DNA of 64,000 nucleotides, from assembly GCA_028820695.1 (NCBI GenBank), contig JAPPIB010000004.1, positions 22,376-86,375 of the forward strand. Direction: 5' to 3'. Both the position numbers and the translations under genes were made by a program. This DNA comes from Acidiferrobacterales bacterium. GTDB lineage: Bacteria; Pseudomonadota; Gammaproteobacteria; Arenicellales; JAJDZL01. The first letter of the stretch is position 1. Every line of letters begins with the position of its first letter. The notes below the pieces were generated by a model. The model saw only the letters and a list, made by a program, of their open reading frames with translations, was not told the origin of the DNA and did not search any database. Below are positions 1 through 8,827 of the stretch, one piece after another.

Positions 1-359
1 CGGCTGTCGGGATAGCGGCCCCTCAACTCCTCGTGGTAACGGTCCGTGAGATCCGCCTCGTAGCAATTGATGTCCCTGACCGTGTGCCCGTGCTCTACAG
101 TAATCGTTCCGCTGGTCAGGAGAATGTGCTGAACCGAGGGGATGAATTCCAGCAGATGTGCATCATCCGCATGCCAGTTGGCTGTGATATCGTTGTTACC
201 CCTCACAGCCATCACCCGACCGATTTTGGGCGAGAGTTCATTCAACACCGCCGCCGAACCGATATCACCGGCGTGAACCGCCAGCGTACTTTCAGAAACA
301 ATTTCACCAATCCGCGGATCGACCAACCCGTGTGTATCCGAGAGCACCGCGACTTTCAT
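1..359 (-). CDS. YfcE/MJ0936-type metallophosphoesterase, partial (3' end off window)
   Basis: A reading frame on the minus strand enters the window at its left edge and is open to position 440. It carries the calcineurin-like phosphoesterase signature of the YfcE family: SDTHG near the start, then AGDIG, RGNND and EHGH, which supply the metal-binding Asp, His and Asn residues. These enzymes are small soluble phosphodiesterases that need divalent metal; the physiological substrate of this one cannot be told. I chose the ATG at 359 because MKVAVLSDTHG matches the usual family N-terminus. In-frame ATGs at 404 and 440 would add 15 or 27 residues, and none of the three has a clear ribosome site. 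About 120 residues are visible of an expected 150-180. It is divergent from the importer operon that follows. Confidence 0.8.
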   Translation of the reverse strand, partial: MKVAVLSDTHGLVDPRIGEIVSESTLAVHAGDIGSAAVLNELSPKIGRVMAVRGNNDITANWHADDAHLLEFIPSVQHILLTSGTITVEHGHTVRDINCYEADLTDRYHEELRGRYPDS

Positions 360-622
360 CCGCTTTGCTGCCAGATGCCTGAGGTCTGTTACATTCGGTT
401 TCATATCGACATCAGCGATTGATCGTACTGTTTCTTGCATGTATTTCACGGTGTCATACTTAATATGGGGTCGTGTCGAAGAGGTGTCAATCGCGATCCG
501 CCTTGTGAAGATCTTGAGCACCCGAAAGATCGTCATTATAGGCAAGCGACCCGCCCTGTTCGGATGAAGTGGTGTGGTGATAAACTATTTTGCAGTTCGT
601 CCAACTTTGGGAAGTCGGAATC

Positions 623-1408
623 TTGTCAGCAATTGTGCAAATTGAAGGTGTCACGAAGCGATTCGGCCCTGTCACTGCGGTCAGCAACTGCAGCTTTCAG
701 CTTGAGGCAGGCAAAATAACCGGTTTGATCGGTCCGAACGGTGCGGGGAAATCCACCTTGTTCAACATTGTTGCCGGTGTGCACCGACCCGACTCAGGCA
801 AGGTAAGTCTTGGCGGTGAGGACATCACCGCAATGCCATCTCATGACCTGTTTGCCCGCGGTCTTTTGCGTACCTTCCAGATTCCACATGAATTCTCCAG
901 CATGACTGCTATTGAGAACCTGCTGATGGTGCCGGCGGGTCAGATTGGTGAGAACCTGAAAAACGCGTTGTTCTTTCGCAAGCATTTTGTCGCTCAAGAG
1001 CGCGAAGTGCTGGACAAGGCGGCCAGCGTCATTGACTTTCTCGGACTTGGTCATGTGAAAAATGAGCTCGCCGGAAACCTTTCCGGCGGTCAGAAAAAAC
1101 TTCTTGAGCTAGGCCGCACCCTGATGGTCGATACAAAAGTCGTCCTATTGGATGAAATTGGCGCCGGAGTCAATCGTACCCTGCTCAACACGCTGTCAGA
1201 TCATATCGAAAAGCTGAATCGGGATTTTGGCAAGACATTTTTCATCATCGAGCACAACATGGAGTTCATTTCGCGGTTGTGCCATCGGGTCACTGTGATG
1301 ATTGAGGGCGAAATCGTAACCGAAGGTTTGCCGGACGAGGTCCTGTCTGATCCCTTGGTTGTAGAGGCATACTTCGGCGGCGGCAAGCGCGCTCGAACCC
1401 CCGACTGA
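623..1408 (+). CDS. livG: Branched-chain amino acid ABC transporter ATPase, LivG type
   Basis: This is one of the two cytoplasmic ATPases of a high-affinity HAAT-family importer (branched-chain amino acids, amides or urea). The Walker A GPNGAGKS and signature LSGGQKKL are intact, and the LivG-type helical insert lies between them. Walker B reads VVLLDEIGAGVN, where most LivG proteins have DEPxAGLN, so the Pro of the D-E-P motif is Ile. The open frame begins at TTG 590, but TTG 623 (MSAIVQIEGV) fits the family start and has GGGAAG about 8 bases upstream. It is the first gene of a tight livG-livF-livH-livM operon; livF follows after 8 bases. The family assignment is firm; the substrate is unknown. 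Confidence 0.9.
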   Translation: MSAIVQIEGVTKRFGPVTAVSNCSFQLEAGKITGLIGPNGAGKSTLFNIVAGVHRPDSGKVSLGGEDITAMPSHDLFARGLLRTFQIPHEFSSMTAIENLLMVPAGQIGENLKNALFFRKHFVAQEREVLDKAASVIDFLGLGHVKNELAGNLSGGQKKLLELGRTLMVDTKVVLLDEIGAGVNRTLLNTLSDHIEKLNRDFGKTFFIIEHNMEFISRLCHRVTVMIEGEIVTEGLPDEVLSDPLVVEAYFGGGKRARTPD

Positions 1409-1416
1409 CAGGATTG

Positions 1417-2118
1417 ATGCTGATCAACGCAGTAAACCTGGTTGCCGGGTATGGCGGAGAACCCATTCTCAACGGTGTTGACATTGCGCTTGGGACAGGA
1501 CAGATCGGTGTCATCGTCGGGCCGAACGGTGCTGGCAAGTCAACCGCCCTGAAAAGTATTTTCGGACTGATCGGCCTGCAACAGGGCAAGGTTGAGTTTG
1601 AGGGCACCGACATCTCAGATGTTCCGCCTGACCGGCGTGTGGGTCTGGGTATCGCGTACGTCCCACAGGAATTGAACATTTTCCAATCGCTGACTGTTCA
1701 GGAAAACCTGGAGATGGGTGCCTACATCCGACGGGATGACTGCACCCGGGCGATCGAGAGAATGTTCGAGCTGTTCCCGCCGCTCAAACAGAAACGAAAT
1801 GCCGTCGCCGGAAATCTCTCGGGCGGACAACGGCAGATGGTGGCGATCGGTCGCGCGCTGATGGTCGAGCCCCGACTGCTGCTGCTCGATGAGCCGACCG
1901 TGGGGCTGTCACCCGCATTTGTGCACGATATCATCGACCGTATCATCGCAGTGGCCCGTTCCAATGTCGGCGTTCTGGTAGTCGAGCAGAATGCGAGACG
2001 CGCACTGGAAATCGCCGATACCGGCTTTGTACTCGCTGGCGGTCGAAACCTGTATACAGATACCGGTGAGAACCTCCTGAACAATCCTGAGGTCGCACGA
2101 AGCTTTCTGGGACGATGA
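1417..2118 (+). CDS. livF: Branched-chain amino acid ABC transporter ATPase, LivF type
   Basis: This is the second ATPase of the HAAT importer, 233 residues, the normal LivF length. It has Walker A GPNGAGKS, signature LSGGQRQM, Walker B LLLLDEPTVGLSP and the H-loop region VEQNARRAL typical of LivF, where Glu-Gln-Asn replaces the usual His context. The ATG at 1417 follows a GGA-containing site and is preferred over the TTG one codon upstream. It sits 8 bases after livG and 6 bases before livH, so the four genes are surely co-transcribed. Unlike its LivG partner, its Walker B motif is canonical. Confidence 0.92.
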   Translation: MLINAVNLVAGYGGEPILNGVDIALGTGQIGVIVGPNGAGKSTALKSIFGLIGLQQGKVEFEGTDISDVPPDRRVGLGIAYVPQELNIFQSLTVQENLEMGAYIRRDDCTRAIERMFELFPPLKQKRNAVAGNLSGGQRQMVAIGRALMVEPRLLLLDEPTVGLSPAFVHDIIDRIIAVARSNVGVLVVEQNARRALEIADTGFVLAGGRNLYTDTGENLLNNPEVARSFLGR

Positions 2119-2124
2119 TTTGCT

Positions 2125-3129
2125 GTGAATGAACTGATATTCTTCATCAACAAGGTCGTCCTCTCCGGCGCGATCATCGGTTGCATCTATGCATTGGGCG
2201 CAATCGGCGTCACCCTGATTTTCGGGATCCTGCGTTTCGCTCATTTTGCCCATGCTGACCTGATGACGACTGGTGCATTTTTTGCGCTGATCTTCACGTC
2301 CCTGCTATCCGGCGTCGGCCCGATCGGCGGGCTGCCGACAGGATTCGTCGTTCTGCCGCTGGCTGCGGCGGCCACAGCCCTATTGGCGATTGGACTCGAT
2401 CGAATGTTCTATCGCCCGCTCAGGGCCCGGAACATCAAGCCCATTTTGTTGCTGGTGGCATCCCTCGGCGTGACACTGATGCTGCAGGGAATAACCCGGT
2501 TGTTCGCCGGAACCTCAATCCGAACTTTCTTTACATCCGAAACCAAGGATGTTTTTCGAATCGATGTCCCTTTCGAACTCGCGACGCGCAAGATTGTGAT
2601 TACTGAACCGCAGCTGCTGCTGTTCGTCACTACCGTTGTAAGCATCATCTGCCTGCATCAGTTCCTGACCCGGGCGAGATTGGGCAAGGCCATGCGTGCG
2701 ATGGCGGACAATGCCGACCTGGCTCTGATATCGGGCATCAACACCGACACGGTTGTAACCGTCACCTGGATCATCGCAGGTGTCTTGGCGGCGGCAGGTG
2801 GCGTGCTGCTCGCACTGGATGTGGCGCTGAAGCCGGACCTGAGCTTCAACATTCTGCTGCCGATTTTCGCTGCTGCAATCGTCGGCGGTGTGGGTCGTCC
2901 CTACGGTGCGATCGCAGGGGGACTGCTGGTTGGCTATTCAGAAGCATTGGCGGTCTTCAACTGGTCAATTCTTCTACGCCAGGCAAATGATTGGCTGCCG
3001 ACGTGGATCGAAATTCCGGCACGGCTGACCATCGTCCCGACAGAGTACAAACTGGTCGTTCCATTCGTGATCCTGATCGCAGTTCTGTTGTGGCGTCCGA
3101 CCGGAATATTCCGCGGCCAGATTACGTGA
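2125..3129 (+). CDS. livH: Branched-chain amino acid ABC permease, LivH type
   Basis: Integral inner-membrane permease of the HAAT importer, 334 residues with about eight hydrophobic segments. The N-terminal stretch GAIIGCIYALGAIGVTLIFG and the late segment AAAIVGGVGRPYGAIAGGLL are the hallmark LivH regions, the latter being the EAA-like coupling loop. The GTG at 2125 is taken as start because it lies 6 bases after the livF stop. Its 3' end touches the livM reading frame. At 334 residues it is slightly longer than E. coli LivH (308), mainly through a loop after the fourth membrane segment. Confidence 0.92.
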   Translation: MNELIFFINKVVLSGAIIGCIYALGAIGVTLIFGILRFAHFAHADLMTTGAFFALIFTSLLSGVGPIGGLPTGFVVLPLAAAATALLAIGLDRMFYRPLRARNIKPILLLVASLGVTLMLQGITRLFAGTSIRTFFTSETKDVFRIDVPFELATRKIVITEPQLLLFVTTVVSIICLHQFLTRARLGKAMRAMADNADLALISGINTDTVVTVTWIIAGVLAAAGGVLLALDVALKPDLSFNILLPIFAAAIVGGVGRPYGAIAGGLLVGYSEALAVFNWSILLRQANDWLPTWIEIPARLTIVPTEYKLVVPFVILIAVLLWRPTGIFRGQIT

Positions 3130-3143
3130 GGCGGAATGTTGCC

Positions 3144-4409
3144 GTGACCGGATATCGCAGAGAGATAATCCTGTTCACCATCACTGGAGTCACAGTGATG
3201 GCCATCCTCGGTATTTTCGGGCAAGCCTATACACTCAGGATGCTGGTCGAGGCAGGCTGCTTCGCCATCATTGCCCTGGGCCTGACAATCCAATGGGGCT
3301 ACGCTGGTCTTTTCAACGCCGGAATCATGGGGTTTGTAGCTGTCGGGGGATTTATGACAATGTTCCTGAGCTTCCCGGTAAACGACAGTTTCTGGCAGTC
3401 GGACGCGCCGCGCTCGCTTGCGTTGTTCGCATTGCTGGTGGCGATGATCGTGCTGGTGCTGATCGGTCTGGGACAGATGCATCGGATCGGCGTCAGTCAG
3501 AGACTCAAGACTGCTGTCATCCTGATCGCCCTGGTCATTGCGTTTTTCATTTTCAACAGCCAGCTGGACCCGATTGCGCGAATGATCGAAACCGAAGCCG
3601 GTTTCATCGGCGGATTGGGACTGCCTGTCCTCGCCGGCTGGATCATGGGTGGCATCGCAGCCGCGTTTGTCGCCTACTGGATTGGGAAAGCGTGCCTGGG
3701 ACTGCGAAGCGACTATCTCGCGATCGCCACATTGGGGTTTGCGGAAATCATCAAGCACATACTGAAAAATGCCGATTGGCTGACCCGCGGTACACTGACT
3801 GTCTCCCCCCTGCCCTGGCCGGTACCCACTCCGAATGATCTCGGATTTGTTGCGGCACGCGCAGCCTACCTGAGTCTGACCGCAGTTTTGGTTGGCGTGA
3901 TCTTTATCTTGCTTCAACGCGCTTACAGGGCACCGTGGGGAAGAATGATGCGAGCAATCCGGGATAACGATATCGCAGCCGCGGCGATGGGCAAGGATGT
4001 CAATTTCCGACGTTTGGAGATTTTTGTGCTGGGATCAGGCCTGATCGGGTTTGGTGGCGCGGCACTGGTCACATTCAACCGCATTTTTGATCCTTCAGGA
4101 TTCACCCCCCTCAAGCATACATTCCTGATTTGGGTGATGGTATTGCTCGGCGGGGCTGGCAATAACGCGGGTGCCGTATTCGGCGCGATTGCCGTTTACA
4201 TCATCTGGGTCATGTCCGAACCGCTCACGCTGCTTGTGTTCGATTACGCGGCACAATACGGTTCGCTCCTGTTCGGTTGGGAGCCACCCGCCGACCTGAC
4301 AGCCCGCGCGCTTCAGTCGAGGGTATTTGTGATCGGTCTGACAATTACGCTGACGCTCAGATTTGCGCCGCAGGGGTTGTTGCCGGAACGCCGGGTCAGG
4401 ATCTCTTGA
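3144..4409 (+). CDS. livM: Branched-chain amino acid ABC permease, LivM type
   Basis: Second membrane subunit of the HAAT importer, about 421 residues with 9-10 hydrophobic segments. The LivM core is visible from GLTIQWGYAGLFNAG through RSDYLAIATLGFAEI to VLLGGAGNNAGAVFGA. The open frame extends back into livH, but that part is the livH gene read in another frame. GTG 3144 is preferred because AGGCGGA lies about 8 bases upstream; GTG 3126, overlapping the livH stop as GTGA, is the alternative. It closes the operon, and a stem-loop follows 15 bases after its stop. The solute-binding partner livK is encoded convergently just downstream. Confidence 0.9.
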   Translation: MTGYRREIILFTITGVTVMAILGIFGQAYTLRMLVEAGCFAIIALGLTIQWGYAGLFNAGIMGFVAVGGFMTMFLSFPVNDSFWQSDAPRSLALFALLVAMIVLVLIGLGQMHRIGVSQRLKTAVILIALVIAFFIFNSQLDPIARMIETEAGFIGGLGLPVLAGWIMGGIAAAFVAYWIGKACLGLRSDYLAIATLGFAEIIKHILKNADWLTRGTLTVSPLPWPVPTPNDLGFVAARAAYLSLTAVLVGVIFILLQRAYRAPWGRMMRAIRDNDIAAAAMGKDVNFRRLEIFVLGSGLIGFGGAALVTFNRIFDPSGFTPLKHTFLIWVMVLLGGAGNNAGAVFGAIAVYIIWVMSEPLTLLVFDYAAQYGSLLFGWEPPADLTARALQSRVFVIGLTITLTLRFAPQGLLPERRVRIS

Positions 4410-4423
4410 GGTTCAAGAAAAAT

Positions 4424-4450
4424 GGGGGCGGAACTGCACGTTCCGCCCCC
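4424..4450 (-). terminator. Intrinsic terminator between livM and livK
   Basis: A perfect 11-bp stem, GGGGGCGGAAC with GTTCCGCCCCC, closes a 5-base loop. Read on the minus strand it is followed directly by ATTTTTCTT, so it is a good rho-independent terminator for livK. On the plus strand no T-run follows, but A-rich sequence precedes it, so it may slow livM transcripts as well. Confidence 0.85.
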
Positions 4451-4480
4451 AATTCCATCGCGTCCGGATCAAGCGGCAAA

Positions 4481-5701
4481 TTACATGATCTCGCCCACTT
4501 CGACGAGCTGCCCGTCCTGAACCGATATCTCAACAATCAGTCCGGAAACGTCTCCATCGTCGTTGAAATCAACGCTGCCACCGGCACCTTCGTAGTTGAT
4601 TTCCTTACCTGCAGCCAGCGCCTCCACAGCTTGTGCCCAGTCCCCAGGATGGATTACCATTCCGGGAGGGCTGGATATGGCGTGAAGAGCCGCTGACATG
4701 CCATCAGCACTGGCAGAACCCTTTTGCTGCATCGCAAGTGCCAGCATGAACATCGCGTCGAATGCCTGGCTGTCGTAGACGACTTCAGTCATCCCGGCCG
4801 CCTCGCGCAGCGCGGCGAACCGATCAGTGCCCTCGCCGGCCGGCGAACCGGCCCGGGTGATGATCATGCCTTCAAGTGCATCCGCGCCGACTCCCTGGAT
4901 CAGCGAATCGCTCGCCATTCCATCACCGCCGATGAAGTTGCTGAAATCTCCGCTTTCGAGTGCCTGCCGGATAATGGTCTGACCGGCGCCATCCGCATAG
5001 CCCAGCACCACAAGATGTTCCGCACCGGTGGCTGCCAAGGCACCGATTTCAGGTCGGTAGTCGGCCTTGCCGTCCTCGTGGGCTTCGCTCGCTGCGATCG
5101 CGCCACCCATTCCGGTATAAGCGTTTGACAGCGCATCAGCAAATCCCTTGCCGTAATCATTGTTGATATAGGTCACTGCGACGGTATTGATTCCTTTGGC
5201 GAGTAACAACTTGGCCAGAGACTCACCCTGAAATGAATCCGAAGGGACCGTTCGGAAGACCATGTCATTGTCTTCCATCGCACTGATTGCGGGACTCGTT
5301 GAAGCCGGTGACACCATGACCACGCCCGCAGGAATGGCAACGTTGTTCGCAGCAGCAATTGTCGACCCGGAGCAAAGGGCGCCGACAATGGCAACAACGC
5401 CATCGGAATTCACCAGCCGGTCGGCAGAATCAGTAGCCTGATTGGCATCAACACAGGCGGTGTCGCCTGAAACGACCTCGATCATAGTGCCTCCGAGCAA
5501 ACCACCTTGTTCGGCAATCGTACTGGCTGCGAGTTTCGCCCCGCCTTCAATTCCCGGCGTGAGCGTTTCGATGGGTCCGGTAAATCCACCTAGAAATCCC
5601 ACTTTTACAGAATCTGCACTGGCCGCAGTCTGCGTGAGGAACGACACGCAAATAATCATTACCACCGCTACCAGTCCGTTTGAGTTTCTCGTCATAGTCA
5701 T
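4481..5701 (-). CDS. livK: Periplasmic branched-chain-amino-acid-type binding protein, LivK/UrtA family
   Basis: Periplasmic solute-binding protein (type I fold, Peripla_BP_6), 406 residues. The N-terminus MTMTRNSNGLVAVVMIICVS followed by TQTAASADSVKVG is a classical signal peptide with cleavage near AxA-D. The family core VKVGFLGGFTGPIE and a disulfide-capable pair in GDTACVD and GALCSGS are visible. The ATG at 5701 has GGAG 9 bases upstream. It is encoded convergently to livGFHM with a shared terminator, so it is most likely the cognate binding protein although it has its own promoter. The ligand cannot be deduced; amino acids, amides or urea are all possible in this family. Confidence 0.88.
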   Translation of the reverse strand: MTMTRNSNGLVAVVMIICVSFLTQTAASADSVKVGFLGGFTGPIETLTPGIEGGAKLAASTIAEQGGLLGGTMIEVVSGDTACVDANQATDSADRLVNSDGVVAIVGALCSGSTIAAANNVAIPAGVVMVSPASTSPAISAMEDNDMVFRTVPSDSFQGESLAKLLLAKGINTVAVTYINNDYGKGFADALSNAYTGMGGAIAASEAHEDGKADYRPEIGALAATGAEHLVVLGYADGAGQTIIRQALESGDFSNFIGGDGMASDSLIQGVGADALEGMIITRAGSPAGEGTDRFAALREAAGMTEVVYDSQAFDAMFMLALAMQQKGSASADGMSAALHAISSPPGMVIHPGDWAQAVEALAAGKEINYEGAGGSVDFNDDGDVSGLIVEISVQDGQLVEVGEIM

Positions 5702-5740
5702 GTTGACATTCTCCGTTTACGTGCAATTCAGATAAGGTTG

Positions 5741-5746
5741 ATTATA
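5741..5746 (-). promoter_or_regulatory. Candidate -10 box for livK
   Basis: The minus strand reads TATAAT here, about 40 bases before the livK start codon. No convincing -35 hexamer lies 16-18 bases upstream, so an activator may be needed. This is a motif match only. Confidence 0.35.
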
Positions 5747-5973
5747 TACCTGAAAATCACCATTCCCTGACCCGAAAAAGCCGTATCAAGGCACGTGGTC
5801 CTGACAATCGAGGTGTGAGGAACCGACCTTGCGCGGCCCTCTGGCGCCGCACTTGAAGCCGAGTGGATTTCTTTCCTCGCACACTCGACTTCAGACATTT
5901 TGGATCGTAAATGATCGATATCAGGAAAACGGGTGTTTTATGGGAAGCACTGCAATCTGAGCGTCGCCGCAGA

Positions 5974-6006
5974 GGGACGGCGAAGGGACGGCGAAGGGAC
6001 GGCGAC
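5974..6006 (+). repeat. Three tandem copies of an 11-bp unit
   Basis: The unit GGGACGGCGAA occurs three times head to tail at 5974, 5985 and 5996; the last copy ends in C instead of A. It lies in non-coding DNA. The unit length is not a multiple of three, which supports a non-coding array. Confidence 0.8.
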
Positions 6007-6110
6007 TGCTGAGGTCGACTTCAGGTCAAGAGATTTTCAAAGGCCTCAAACGAAATGGACGACGTGCGTTTGCTGGCCGGCAAGCGTCAGACCTGTCGTC
6101 GGCGGGTCAG

Positions 6111-7265
6111 CTAACTCAGCCGCGCGAGCAGATTGTCAACAAACTGCTCACACTTTTGAACCTGGCTGACCTCGATGTACTCGTTGGGCTTGTGCGCCTG
6201 ATCGATATACCCCGGGCCGCAGACAACCGACGGGATCCCGATATTCTCAAACAGCCCGCCTTCAGTTCCGAAACTCACACAGCCGGTGCCGGTCGTATGT
6301 GACAGTTCCTGTGTCATCCGAATCAAACTATCGTCGCTGGTAGACAAGGCAGGGATAACTGACAGTTCCTCCCATTCGATGCTGGCATCAGGATAAACCG
6401 CATTCATCTCGGGCAGGATGTCGTTTTCGATAAACTTTTGCAGCTGATCCCAGACTCGATCAGGATCATCGTTGGGCAGGTGGCGGATTTCCGCTTCAAA
6501 CGCGCATAATTTCGGGACGATATTCAGTGCTGTTCCGCCTTTGACAGTTCCGGTGTGAACTGTGGTGTACGGAGGATCAAATTCGTGATCAAAAGGCCCC
6601 TCATCCCGAAACTCTCGCGCACGCCTTTTCAGAAACGCAATGATCTCAGCGGCCGCCTCAACCGCATTGACGCCGATATGCGCCAAACCCGAGTGTGCTT
6701 CAAGTCCATGAATCGTACATCGGCGAGAGATCTTGCCTTTATGCGCTCGCACCACCCGCATCCCTGTGGGTTCACCGATGACGCATAAGCGTGGTTTGTT
6801 GGGGCGCTGTTCAAGCTCGCGCAAGAGGGTTCGAACCCCGACACAACCAATTTCCTCATCATAGGAAAACGCGAAATGAATCGGTGTAGCAAGATTTCTC
6901 TCGATCATCTGTGGCACCTTCGCAAGACACACGGCAATGAAGCTTTTCATGTCGCTGGTGCCCCGACCAAACAGTCGGTCGTCCTTGCGATCAATCCTGT
7001 ACGGATCGGTTTCCCATTTCTGTCCGTCAACAGGAACAACATCGGTGTGGCCGGAAAGAGCGACTCCACCAAGATCAGCGGCACCGATCGTGGCAAATAG
7101 ATTGGCTTTGCGGCGATCGCGGTCAAACACCAATTCTGACGAGATGCCAAACTGCTCCAGATAGCCTTTGACGAACTCGATCAATTCCAGATTTGAATTC
7201 CTGCTGGTGGTATCGAAACCGACCAGGTCTGTGATCAGATCAATTGAACTTTTGCTGGTTGCCAT
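6111..7265 (-). CDS. argE: Acetylornithine deacetylase, M20 family
   Basis: Zinc-dependent hydrolase that removes acetate from N-acetylornithine to give ornithine in the linear arginine pathway. The M20 motifs are present: SGHTDVVPVDGQKW (metal His and Asp), FSYDEEIGCVGVRTLL (catalytic Glu pair) and IGEPTGMRVVRAHKG, with the dimerisation domain in between. Starting at ATG 7265 (MATSKSS) gives 384 residues, the usual ArgE length. The longer open frame back to 7403 is not supported. argC and argF are also in this window but at separate loci, so the arginine genes are dispersed. The assignment to ArgE over a succinyl-diaminopimelate desuccinylase rests on overall motif resemblance. Confidence 0.85.
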   Translation of the reverse strand: MATSKSSIDLITDLVGFDTTSRNSNLELIEFVKGYLEQFGISSELVFDRDRRKANLFATIGAADLGGVALSGHTDVVPVDGQKWETDPYRIDRKDDRLFGRGTSDMKSFIAVCLAKVPQMIERNLATPIHFAFSYDEEIGCVGVRTLLRELEQRPNKPRLCVIGEPTGMRVVRAHKGKISRRCTIHGLEAHSGLAHIGVNAVEAAAEIIAFLKRRAREFRDEGPFDHEFDPPYTTVHTGTVKGGTALNIVPKLCAFEAEIRHLPNDDPDRVWDQLQKFIENDILPEMNAVYPDASIEWEELSVIPALSTSDDSLIRMTQELSHTTGTGCVSFGTEGGLFENIGIPSVVCGPGYIDQAHKPNEYIEVSQVQKCEQFVDNLLARLS

Positions 7266-7765
7266 TGGTTTGAAAATCTCGTGTCGCTGCCCGGTTGCGT
7301 TCAATGGCGATTGTACAGCATATTCAATCGTTCCGAATGTGTCCGCTCGTGACCCAAGGCCAATTTGTTTCACTGAGAACATTTTGCCTTGGCATGTCCG
7401 CACGGCATAAATATTACAGGGGTCTTAAGGAATCGAGACTCCGTACCCTGCGATCGAAACCCATAGGGGTCGGTAGTACGAGAACGATGCAACCGACTTC
7501 GGCACTGGCATCTGAACCAATTCTTCCCGGCTGCCTGTTTCGAAACTTCATGACTCCCTGAGCGTCCGAACACGGAAGGTGCGATATGCGTCTGTGTGCT
7601 ACAATCCACATCAACCCTGACCTGCTGTGGCAGCATTTCATCCGATGAGGAAACCTTGGATCGGTCAAGTTCCAATGTAACGGCAAAGCATCTGTCTTTT
7701 TCAGCTTCCCTGTCTCGGAATCAGGGACAATTGCAGAACTTTGGCGATGGGAGACATCGAATAAA
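7266..7765. other. Intergenic region between argE and the AI-2E family gene
   Basis: This region of about 500 bases contains the divergent upstream sequences of both neighbours. Several short frames cross it on both strands, but none shows a recognisable domain or ribosome site, and I see no clear promoter or repeat. Confidence 0.5.
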
Positions 7766-8827
7766 TTGAACACTTCAGGTTCGAGCACCGCACGCAGTGC
7801 CATGCTGATTCTGGCGGCGTTCGTCATTATTGTCGCAGGCATGAAGGTTGCAAGTCCGCTGATTGTGCCGATTCTTCTGTCACTGTTTATCGCGACGATC
7901 AGCGCTCCCCCGCTGCTTTGGCTCAAGGAAAAAGGAATCCCCACATTCCTTGCCATGTTGCTGGTAGTCGGCTTCATCCTCGGTGCCGGCATTCTTGTCG
8001 TGACACTGGTCGGAGCCTCCCTGACTGACTTTCGGGGCCAGCTTCCGGTCTACGAGCAGCGTCTTGACGGGTTATTCCAAAATGTCACCGCACTGGCCGC
8101 GAAATATGAGGTGTCTTTGAATTTCTCAGATATTGCCAGTGTCATCAATCCGGCTTCCGTAGCGACAGGCGTTGGCAGGCTGGTCAACGAAATCGGCGGT
8201 CTGATCGCAAACGCTTTCCTGATCTTCATCGTGGTTGTCTTCATGCTGTTTGAAGTGTCGTCATTGCCCGGCAAGCTGAAAGCAATGACGTCGCGACCGG
8301 CAGATTCGATTGAACGTCTGGCCAACTTCAAAAGCAGTCTTCAACGCTATCTCGTCATCAAGACAGCGACCAGTCTCGCGACCGCACTGATGGTATGGAT
8401 CCTATTGAAAGCACTCGGGGTTGACTTCGCGGTTTTGTGGGCGCTGCTTGCGTTCTTTCTGAACTTCGTACCGAACATCGGGTCTGTGATTGCAGCGATT
8501 CCGGCAGTCATGATCGCGCTGTTGCAGACTGACGTGCTGACAGCGGTCTGGGTTGCGGTCGGCTATCTGGTCATCAACAGCCTGGTCGGGACCGTGATCG
8601 AGCCGCGGATCGCTGGCCGTCATCTCGGACTTTCCCCGTTGATCGTATTTCTGTCATTGGTGTTCTGGGGATACATTCTCGGTCCGGTCGGCATGTTTCT
8701 TTCGGTGCCCCTGACCATGGTTGTCAGATTGGTTGCCGAAAGCAGTGACGATACCCGCTGGATATCCATCCTGCTAAGCGAACGCGTGCATGAATCCGAT
8801 TCCGGCATGAATGACGGACAACAGTGA
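7766..8827 (+). CDS. AI-2E family transporter (PerM/TqsA-like permease)
   Basis: Inner-membrane protein of 353 residues with about eight hydrophobic segments. It has the AI-2E/UPF0118 family layout: N-terminal helix pair, soluble stretch around LPVYEQRLDGLFQNVTALAA, and the C-terminal signature LAFFLNFVPNIGSVIAAIP followed by PRIAGRHLGLSPLIVFLSL. Members export signals, sodium or other solutes; the substrate cannot be inferred here. The TTG at 7766 is preceded by GGGAG. Its stop overlaps the start of the following peptidase gene (GTGA), so the two are translationally coupled. Confidence 0.85.
   Translation: MNTSGSSTARSAMLILAAFVIIVAGMKVASPLIVPILLSLFIATISAPPLLWLKEKGIPTFLAMLLVVGFILGAGILVVTLVGASLTDFRGQLPVYEQRLDGLFQNVTALAAKYEVSLNFSDIASVINPASVATGVGRLVNEIGGLIANAFLIFIVVVFMLFEVSSLPGKLKAMTSRPADSIERLANFKSSLQRYLVIKTATSLATALMVWILLKALGVDFAVLWALLAFFLNFVPNIGSVIAAIPAVMIALLQTDVLTAVWVAVGYLVINSLVGTVIEPRIAGRHLGLSPLIVFLSLVFWGYILGPVGMFLSVPLTMVVRLVAESSDDTRWISILLSERVHESDSGMNDGQQ

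Larger units (their letters stand above)
5702..6110. other. Intergenic region upstream of livK and downstream of argE
   Basis: This roughly 400-base stretch holds the livK leader and a tandem repeat. I see no credible gene; the one plus-strand frame across it has no family features and no ribosome site. Confidence 0.6.

Noticed and set aside
2934..3917. 327-codon minus-strand frame antisense to livM
   Set aside because: Low-complexity Asp/Gln/His-rich text opposite a clear permease gene, typical of an antisense shadow.
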